A DNA stretch of 13,484 bases. Source: Candidatus Cloacimonadota bacterium (GTDB taxonomy: Bacteria; Cloacimonadota; Cloacimonadia; Cloacimonadales; Cloacimonadaceae). The stretch is from contig JAGOGT010000005.1 in NCBI GenBank assembly GCA_017996595.1, forward strand, positions 1-13,484, given 5' to 3'. Made by a program: the position numbers and the translations under genes. This document shows, in pieces, positions 8,527 to 13,484 of the stretch. The notes under the pieces were generated by a model. The model worked only from the letters and a program-made list of their open reading frames with translations, searched no databases and was not told the DNA's origin. Within the stretch, counting starts at the first letter, position 1. Each line of letters starts with the position of its first letter.

Positions 8527-9945
8527 ATGCTTGGCAGAACCAAAAAAATACATTTCATTGGCATCGGCGGCATCGGCATGAGCGGTATCGCCGAATTTCT
8601 GCACAATCAGGGACTGGAAATCACCGGCTCTGATATGAAAAAGACCGATCTCACCGCACATCTGGAAAGCATCGGCATCAAGATCAGCGAGGGACACGAT
8701 CCCGTGTTTATCGGCGACGCCGACGTAGTGGTGAAATCCAGCGCAGTGAAGGACGACAATCCGGAAATTATCGCAGCCAAAGCTTTGAAGGTTCCCGTCA
8801 TCCGCCGCGCCGAAATGCTGGCAGAAATTACCCGCATGAGCTTCAGCATCGGCATTTCCGGCACGCATGGTAAAACCACCACCACCTCCATGGCGGGGAT
8901 GGTTCTGGAAACCGCAGGTCTCGATCCCACCATCATCGTGGGCGGAAAGGTGAAAAACTTCGGCAGCAATAACGTGATGGGCAGCGGCAAATACATTGTG
9001 GTGGAAGCAGATGAATACGATCATTCCTTTCTCTCTCTCACCCCCTGCATCGCCGGTATCACCAATGTGGACGTGGATCACCTGGATTGCTATCACAATC
9101 TGGACGACATTAAAAGCTCCTTCATCGAATATGCCAACAAAGTCCCCTTCTTTGGCAGCGTTATTGCCTGTCTGGACGATCCGGGAGTGCAATCCATCCT
9201 CCCCATGATCAATAAGAAACTGGTAACCTACGGATTTTCACGTCAGGCGGATGTGCAAGCCCAAGACATTTCCATGAAAGACTTCAGCGCTTCCTATGAT
9301 CTTAGCTATAAATCATATAAGCTTGGCCGCATCACCATGAACGTAACTGGCAGGCACAATATCCAGAATTCCCTTTTGGCCGCAGCCATCGGCCTGGAAC
9401 TGGATGTGCCCTTCAAAGCGATCCAGGAAGGCCTGAAAAAGTACAGCGGAGTGTATCGCCGCTTCGAACTGAAAGGCGAAGCAGCAGGGATTACCGTTTA
9501 TGACGATTATGCCCATCATCCCACCGAAATAAAAGCCACTCTGGAAGGTTTCAAAGATAGCGTGAAGCGCCGTCTGGTCGTGATCTTCCAGCCCCATCTC
9601 TATTCCCGCACCAGAGATATGTACGAACAATTCGGCAAAGCCTTCTTTTCTTGCGATTGCCTCATTATGGCCCCCATCTATCCAGCCCGCGAACTTCCCA
9701 TTCCCGGAGTAAGCGCCAAGCTCATCTCCGATGCGGCCATTCAATCCGGTCATCATAATGTTCATCTCATCGCCGAGAACAATCAGATAGTGGCGCAAAC
9801 CCTTTCCCTGCTTAAAGAAGGGGACATCCTGATCACCATGGGCGCTGGTAACATCTGGCAATATGGTGAAGAAATCTTAAATGAACTCAAAAAAAACATT
9901 GACACAAAGCATAACGCTAAAAAGCTTAGCAACTTAAAGAAGTGA
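8527..9945 (+). CDS. murC: UDP-N-acetylmuramate--L-alanine ligase MurC
   Basis: MurC is the cytoplasmic ligase that attaches L-alanine to UDP-MurNAc, the first stem-peptide step. Domains: UDP-binding N-terminal domain with HFIGIGGIGMSGIAEFL (9-25), P-loop GISGTHGKTTTTSMAG (109-124), VVEADEYDHSFL (158-169), NVDVDHLDCY (180-189), and a C-terminal domain with YDDYAHHPTEIKATLEG (325-341) and FQPHLYSRTRDMYEQFGKAF (354-373). The length is 472 residues. After the normal end around EEILNEL comes a lysine-rich tail of about 18 residues, encoded by AT-rich DNA with a run of eight A at 9889-9896; this is unlike the rest of the gene. The ATG is three bases after the murG stop, with AAGGAG (8515-8520) six bases before it. 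No murB follows. Confidence 0.97.
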   Translation: MLGRTKKIHFIGIGGIGMSGIAEFLHNQGLEITGSDMKKTDLTAHLESIGIKISEGHDPVFIGDADVVVKSSAVKDDNPEIIAAKALKVPVIRRAEMLAEITRMSFSIGISGTHGKTTTTSMAGMVLETAGLDPTIIVGGKVKNFGSNNVMGSGKYIVVEADEYDHSFLSLTPCIAGITNVDVDHLDCYHNLDDIKSSFIEYANKVPFFGSVIACLDDPGVQSILPMINKKLVTYGFSRQADVQAQDISMKDFSASYDLSYKSYKLGRITMNVTGRHNIQNSLLAAAIGLELDVPFKAIQEGLKKYSGVYRRFELKGEAAGITVYDDYAHHPTEIKATLEGFKDSVKRRLVVIFQPHLYSRTRDMYEQFGKAFFSCDCLIMAPIYPARELPIPGVSAKLISDAAIQSGHHNVHLIAENNQIVAQTLSLLKEGDILITMGAGNIWQYGEEILNELKKNIDTKHNAKKLSNLKK

Positions 9946-10012
9946 ATTCCAAAAATGAAAAAGCAGGAATACGATCATAACTGTATATTAAATATGAAAG
10001 ATACTAATTTTG
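9899..10012 (+). promoter_or_regulatory. Possible internal promoter region ahead of ftsQAZ
   Basis: This is the most AT-rich stretch of the window and spans the only real gap in the gene string. It holds a perfect TTGACA at 9899-9904 (inside the murC end) but no good -10 hexamer 16-18 bases downstream. TATATT at 9984-9989 lacks a matching -35. TAATTTTG at 10005-10012 fits the TAnnTTTG -7 element known from Bacteroidetes, again without a clear upstream partner. A second promoter for the division genes here is plausible, but no complete promoter can be read. Confidence 0.22.
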
Positions 10013-10059
10013 CAGACCTAATCGCCAGCGGCCTCAGACTGCCCAAAGGGGTATTTTAA
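9955..10059 (+). CDS. Possible 34-residue small ORF between murC and ftsQ
   Basis: An ATG at 9955 opens 34 codons ending with TAA at 10057-10059, three bases before the ftsQ ATG. The product has a polar N-terminus (MKKQEYDHN) and a more hydrophobic C-terminal half (FADLIASGLRLPKGVF). I do not recognise it. There is no good ribosome binding site: AAGAAG ends about twelve bases before the ATG, and the alternative in-frame ATG at 9994 (21 residues) has none. The second half of the ORF has codon use like the neighbours, the first half is AT-rich. It could be a leader peptide coupling translation into ftsQ, a gene remnant, or chance. Confidence 0.2.
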   Translation: MKKQEYDHNCILNMKDTNFADLIASGLRLPKGVF

Positions 10060-10062
10060 CCC

Positions 10063-10830
10063 ATGAAAAGCAGCCTGCATACCCGTAAGCGCCGAGGAAA
10101 CAGTCGTTATTACCTGTTTTTCCTCGTTTCGCTGTTGCTCATTTCCGGCTTCGGATATGGCCTGTGGTATGCGCTCACCCATGTTAATTTCTTTGCTACC
10201 CAGCACTTGGTTATCAATGGCAACACCGCCATTCCCGATAGCCTCATCCAAAAAGTGATCACTCCCTACATGGGTAGCAATCTGCTGGCAATCCCTTCCT
10301 CGCAGCTTAGGGGAAGGCTGCTGAAGTTTTCCCGCGTGGCCGACGTGAAAATCCGCAAAAAGCTGCTGCACACCTTGCAGCTTGATATCACTGAGCGCAA
10401 GGGAATGCTATATGTGAAATCCTTTGAAGGCAATCTCTTCCCCGTTGATTCTCAGGGGATCATCCTGGCGCAGTATTCTCCTGTTTACACCGAAGATCTG
10501 CCCATCTTTAGCACCTATTTTTCCAGTGCCAGCCTGAAACCGGGTTTAAAGCTGCAAAAACCGGCACTGAAGCGCATCCTGGCCTTGCATCAACGCATCG
10601 CCAAGGAAGCCCCGGGGTTCTTACCCTATATTTCAGAATACTACCTGATCGACAACACCGTGAATATTGTGGATGCCCGTCATGGCACCCGCATCATTCC
10701 TTCTGAAACCGATCTGGCACGCCAATTGAAGCGTTACCTCTTCGTGCAGGAAAATGGCAATATCAACCGCCGCGGCGTAGTGGATCTTCGCTATAAAAAT
10801 CAGGTAGTGGTAAAGGCAGGGGAACAATGA
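10063..10830 (+). CDS. ftsQ: Cell division protein FtsQ (DivIB family, POTRA domain)
   Basis: FtsQ is a bitopic inner-membrane divisome protein that links FtsB/FtsL and the septal synthase to the Z ring. The 255 residues show a short basic cytoplasmic tail (KSSLHTRKRRGNSR), one membrane segment at about 17-39 (YYLFFLVSLLLISGFGYGLWY), then a POTRA domain at about 43-112 (VNFFATQHLVINGNTAIPDS ... LQLDITERKG). The FtsQ/DivIB beta domain follows, with NLFPVDSQGIIL (124-135) as its recognisable start. Sequence conservation is low in this family, so the call rests on architecture and on its place directly before ftsA and ftsZ. AAAGGGG (10045-10051) lies eleven bases before the ATG, a long spacing. 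The stop overlaps the ftsA start as ATGA. Confidence 0.93.
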   Translation: MKSSLHTRKRRGNSRYYLFFLVSLLLISGFGYGLWYALTHVNFFATQHLVINGNTAIPDSLIQKVITPYMGSNLLAIPSSQLRGRLLKFSRVADVKIRKKLLHTLQLDITERKGMLYVKSFEGNLFPVDSQGIILAQYSPVYTEDLPIFSTYFSSASLKPGLKLQKPALKRILALHQRIAKEAPGFLPYISEYYLIDNTVNIVDARHGTRIIPSETDLARQLKRYLFVQENGNINRRGVVDLRYKNQVVVKAGEQ

Positions 10831-12098
10831 AAAATAACATCTTAACCGCTCTCGATATAGGCTCATCCTCCATCCGGGCCATCATTGCCAAGGAAGTTGG
10901 CGCCGGCCGTCTGGAGATCATGGGAATAGGCGAAACCGCCTCCGAAGGCATCGATCACGGCATCGTGAATGATATCCAGGCCCTTTCCACCACCGTTAGA
11001 ACCGCCCTCAGCGAAGCCGAAAAAGCAGCTTCCACCCAGGCCGACAATATCTATGCCAATATCACCGGTGAACATATCCGCACCCACGTGAGCGACGGAC
11101 GCATCTCTATCCCCACCGAAACTCCCAATGAACCCGGAGAGATCACTCTGGAGCACGTGGAGCAGGTAATCAACGATGCGAAAAACAGCGTCAAAATCCA
11201 GAAAGGCTTCGAGCGCTTCCGCATCCTCCACGGCATCCCGCATAATTTTATTATCGACAATCAGGACGACATTCGTAATCCCATCAATATGAACGGTTTC
11301 CACCTGATCGCCCGCGTATATAACATCTTATCCGAGCTCACCCCGCTGCGGAACCTCAGCAAATGTATCGAACTGGCGGGATATAACATCGAGCCGGAAA
11401 ACTTTATCTTGAATCACATTGCCAATGCCGCAGCCGTGCTTAGCGACGATGAACGCCGTTTGGGAGCCCTGGTTCTGGATATTGGCGGCGGCACCTGCGA
11501 TCTGGCTATCTTCAATCGGGGGAGTCTGGAACGCACCATTGTGGTTCCCATGGCGGGAAAGAATATCACCGAAGACCTCGCCATCGGCCTCAAAACCACC
11601 ATCAACAATGCTGAATACATCAAGCTGGAATATGGCAATGCCCTGGCCAGCAGTGTTGATCAAAGCCTCGAGATCGAAGTGGAAGGCATCAGCGGTCGCT
11701 CCGGCACCCGCAAAACCCAATTTCTGGTAAGCCACGTGATTCAGCACCGGGTGGATGAAATGCTTTCTCTGTGCTATGACAAGGCCAAGGATGCCTACAC
11801 CCCGGAGCTGGTTACTGCCGGCATCGTGCTATGTGGTGGCTCTGCCAAATTGCCTAATATCGATGCAGTTCTGGGCGATGCCTTCAATCTCCACGTGAAA
11901 GTGGCCACACCTGATCTTTCCAGGCTTAATGGCATGATCAGCAGGCTGGAAGATCCGGCCTACACCACCGCGGTGGGGCTCCTTTATCATGCAGCTTCTT
12001 CCGACCGTGAAGCCCCGACTAAAAGCTTCAGTATGCCCAGTTTCGGAACCGACAAAATCGTAGATAAAATCAAAAAAATATTAAAAGACTTCACTTAA
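10827..12098 (+). CDS. ftsA: Cell division protein FtsA, actin-like Z-ring membrane anchor
   Basis: FtsA is an actin-fold ATPase that tethers FtsZ filaments to the inner membrane and signals to the septal synthase. At 423 residues it has normal length. The first phosphate loop is LTALDIGSSSIRAII (6-20), the FtsA-specific SHS2 (1C) insertion spans roughly 85-165, the second phosphate loop is VLDIGGGTCDLAIF (216-229), followed by VPMAGKNITEDLAIGL (240-255) and NAEYIKLEYG. The adenosine motif region is VLCGGSAKLPNID (334-346). The last residues (DKIVDKIKKILKDF, 409-422) form a likely amphipathic membrane-targeting helix after a flexible linker. The ATG overlaps the ftsQ stop by four bases, with AGGGG (10818-10822) just upstream. 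Its FtsZ-tail partner is encoded next. Confidence 0.97.
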   Translation: MKNNILTALDIGSSSIRAIIAKEVGAGRLEIMGIGETASEGIDHGIVNDIQALSTTVRTALSEAEKAASTQADNIYANITGEHIRTHVSDGRISIPTETPNEPGEITLEHVEQVINDAKNSVKIQKGFERFRILHGIPHNFIIDNQDDIRNPINMNGFHLIARVYNILSELTPLRNLSKCIELAGYNIEPENFILNHIANAAAVLSDDERRLGALVLDIGGGTCDLAIFNRGSLERTIVVPMAGKNITEDLAIGLKTTINNAEYIKLEYGNALASSVDQSLEIEVEGISGRSGTRKTQFLVSHVIQHRVDEMLSLCYDKAKDAYTPELVTAGIVLCGGSAKLPNIDAVLGDAFNLHVKVATPDLSRLNGMISRLEDPAYTTAVGLLYHAASSDREAPTKSFSMPSFGTDKIVDKIKKILKDFT

Positions 12099-12111
12099 AT
12101 AAGGGGGAATA

Positions 12112-13296
12112 ATGATCGAATTCGACGAAAAACCTGCCCAAATAGGAACCAATATCAAAATCATAGGGGTTGGCGGAGCAGGTGGCAATGCCATCAATAA
12201 CATGATTCGCAACAACCTTTTCGGCGTGGAATTTATCGCTGCCAATACCGACGGCGGTGACCTGAAAAAGAGCCTCGCCAACATGAAAATGCAGCTGGGT
12301 AAAAAGCTAACCCGAGGCTTGGGTACTGGTGCCAATCCCGAAATCGGCGGACGCAGCGCTGAAGAATCCAAGGACGAGATCAAAAGCCATCTGGATGGTG
12401 CTGACATGCTTTTCATCGCTGCCGGAATGGGTGGCGGAACCGGCACCGGAGCAGCTCCAGTAATCGCCAAAATCGCCCGCGAAATGGGCATTCTTACCCT
12501 GGGCATCGTTACCTCTCCCTTCCCCTTCGAAGGCCGCAAGCGTGAGGAAAACGCCAGCTATGGGATTAAAAACCTCCGCGAATATGTGGATACCCTGATT
12601 GTCATACCCAACGAAAAACTACTGGAAGTATACTCGGGATTCACATTGATGGAATCCTTTGCCAAAGCCGACGAGATCCTCTTTGAAGCTGCCAAGGCCG
12701 TTAGTGACATCATTATCCTGCAAGGATATGTGAATGTGGATTTTGCCGACGTGAAAACCATCATGCAGAATGGCGGATTGGCCCTCATCGGACGTGGCCA
12801 GGCCGAAGGTGAAAGCCGCGCCATCAATGCCGCCCGTGCCGCCATCGATAATCCGCTTTTATCGCATATCAATCTTCAGGGTTGCCAGTCCCTGCTGATC
12901 AATATCACTGCGGGACAAGATATCACCACCAGCGAATTCGACGAAGTTTCCAACGTAATCGTAAATGAAACCGGTAAGGCTGCCACTATCATCATGGGCG
13001 TCATCATCGATGAAACCATGACTGGCAAGATCAGCGTTACCATTATCGCCACCGGACTGGATAAGGAAAGCAATGAAAAGGACAAGGTTTTTGATTTTCC
13101 CGGGCTTAGCGTGAAACAAGCTATTCCCCAGCCCAAAGCCGAACCTGCTCCCGAAGCCGAAATTCAAAGCATTCTGGATATGCTGGATATCAATAATCCC
13201 AAGCCCAAAGAGGAAAGAACCATTACTGCCAGCGAAACATCCCGGCTTTCCACTCCGCGCACGGACATCCCTTCGTTCCTGAAAGCCCTGGATTGA
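12112..13296 (+). CDS. ftsZ: Cell division GTPase FtsZ
   Basis: FtsZ is the tubulin-like GTPase that forms the cytokinetic ring. It has 394 residues. The GTP-binding glycine motif VGGAGGNAINNM is at 20-31, the tubulin signature GGGTGTG at 107-113 within AAGMGGGTGTGAAPV, PFPFEGRKR at 136-144, and the synergy loop NVDFADVKTIM at 208-218, whose Asp completes the active site of the next subunit. The globular part ends near 320. A linker of about 60 residues follows (Pro/Glu/Lys-rich, with a short IQSILDMLDI helix), then the C-terminal peptide TDIPSFLKALD (384-394), which binds FtsA. The loop usually reading NTDAQAL is NTDGGDL (45-51). AAGGGGG (12101-12107) lies four bases before the ATG; ftsA ends 13 bases upstream. 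Confidence 0.98.
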   Translation: MIEFDEKPAQIGTNIKIIGVGGAGGNAINNMIRNNLFGVEFIAANTDGGDLKKSLANMKMQLGKKLTRGLGTGANPEIGGRSAEESKDEIKSHLDGADMLFIAAGMGGGTGTGAAPVIAKIAREMGILTLGIVTSPFPFEGRKREENASYGIKNLREYVDTLIVIPNEKLLEVYSGFTLMESFAKADEILFEAAKAVSDIIILQGYVNVDFADVKTIMQNGGLALIGRGQAEGESRAINAARAAIDNPLLSHINLQGCQSLLINITAGQDITTSEFDEVSNVIVNETGKAATIIMGVIIDETMTGKISVTIIATGLDKESNEKDKVFDFPGLSVKQAIPQPKAEPAPEAEIQSILDMLDINNPKPKEERTITASETSRLSTPRTDIPSFLKALD

Positions 13297-13374
13297 TCCG
13301 GAGATATATGCGAAGCAGTGCAAGCTTCCCAAGTGTATCCATAATTATGCTGTAGCATATTTTATGACCACTAA

Positions 13375-13403
13375 CCGGCATTTACTCCTCCTTGTAAAGC
13401 CGG
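13375..13403 (+). other. Stem-loop after ftsZ with pyrimidine loop
   Basis: CCGGC(A)TTTAC pairs with GTAAAGCCGG: ten base pairs with one bulged A, closing a TCCTCCTT loop at 13386-13393. No T run follows, so it is not an intrinsic terminator by itself. It may stabilise the 3' end of the operon mRNA. The loop resembles the anti-Shine-Dalgarno core; equally, the opposite strand reads AAGGAGG followed by ATG. Confidence 0.45.
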
Positions 13404-13417
13404 CGATGAACTAAAAG

Positions 13418-13448
13418 ACCACCGACATCCCCCGTCGGTGGTTTTTTT
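13418..13448 (+). terminator. Intrinsic terminator of the dcw operon
   Basis: A perfect GC-rich stem, CCACCGAC (13419-13426) with GTCGGTGG (13434-13441), extended by one A-T pair, closes a seven-base loop (ATCCCCC) and runs straight into seven T (13442-13448). It lies 121 bases after the ftsZ stop. On the other strand only a CTTTTAG tract follows the stem, so it is mainly a + strand terminator. Confidence 0.9.
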
Positions 13449-13466
13449 GTAAGGTGGCGCACTAGT

Positions 13467-13484
13467 GGCGGTTTCCAAATCGCC
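13467..13484. repeat. Imperfect palindrome at the window edge
   Basis: GGCGGTTT and AAATCGCC are inverted around CC, with one G-T mismatch that is a wobble pair in RNA. It lies just after the terminator and is cut by the window end. It could be an operator, the first arm of a longer hairpin, or part of an intergenic repeat; nothing in the window repeats it. Confidence 0.3.

Noticed and set aside
8500..9192. A 230-codon minus-strand ORF opposite murC
   Set aside because: It lies wholly antisense to well-supported murC motifs, has low-complexity His/Ala/Gly/Asp-rich content typical of a mirror frame, and resembles no family I know.
9313..9861. A 182-codon minus-strand ORF opposite the murC C-terminal domain
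   Set aside because: Shadow of conserved murC coding sequence; no recognisable motif or independent start signal.
9889..9930. Possible -1 frameshift signal in murC (A AAA AAC in a run of eight A, then GCTAA/TTAGC hairpin)
   Set aside because: The hairpin has only five weak pairs and sits about 18 bases after the slippery run, too far; the -1 frame meets TGA at 9900-9902, so only the lysine-rich tail would be lost.
13164..13358. A 64-codon minus-strand ORF over the ftsZ 3' end
   Set aside because: Antisense to the FtsZ linker and C-terminal peptide, no ribosome binding site, no recognisable protein.
13341..13360. ATGCTGTAGCAT inverted repeat after ftsZ
   Set aside because: Five pairs around a two-base centre, AT-rich and without a T run; too weak to call a terminator or operator.

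Overview
The window is one side of a division and cell-wall (dcw) cluster. All ten recognisable genes lie on the + strand, closely packed, in this order: the 3' part of a PASTA-bearing class B penicillin-binding protein (ftsI/spoVD type), a murE-murF fusion, mraY, murD, ftsW, murG, murC, ftsQ, ftsA and ftsZ. Base composition looks balanced. Gene joins are very tight: GTGA, TGATG and ATGA overlaps, a 14-base murD/ftsW overlap, and mostly good AAGGAG-type ribosome binding sites. This suggests a single translationally coupled operon. The only real internal break is about 117 bases between murC and ftsQ. Beyond ftsZ there are 188 non-coding bases with a strong intrinsic terminator.

The organism is a bacterium with meso-diaminopimelate peptidoglycan, because the MurE half carries DNPR. 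FtsA, a POTRA-type FtsQ and the gene order fit a diderm. The two C-terminal PASTA repeats and the protein style recall FCB-group or neighbouring lineages; Cloacimonadota is a guess made from impression, not from a search.

Region 1 (1-4952) covers the septal transpeptidase and the enzymes that finish the UDP-MurNAc-pentapeptide (MurE-MurF) and load it on the lipid carrier (MraY, lipid I). Region 2 (4963-9945) holds D-Glu addition (MurD), the SEDS glycosyltransferase (FtsW), lipid II formation (MurG) and L-Ala addition (MurC). Region 3 (10063-13296) holds the divisome genes ftsQ, ftsA and ftsZ. With the partial PBP, the window encodes all four stem-peptide ligases, both membrane-associated lipid-intermediate steps, the FtsW/PBP polymerase pair and the Z-ring core. 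murB and ddl, often found between murC and ftsQ, are absent from that position.

I found no mobile element, CRISPR array, RNA gene or unknown multi-gene system; this is core chromosome. The points most worth a second look are the bifunctional MurE-MurF protein, an FtsW that has lost several near-invariant SEDS residues while keeping the catalytic aspartate, the AT-rich murC-ftsQ junction with a 34-codon ORF and promoter-like motifs, an FtsZ with an unusual NTD loop, and the structured sequence after ftsZ.
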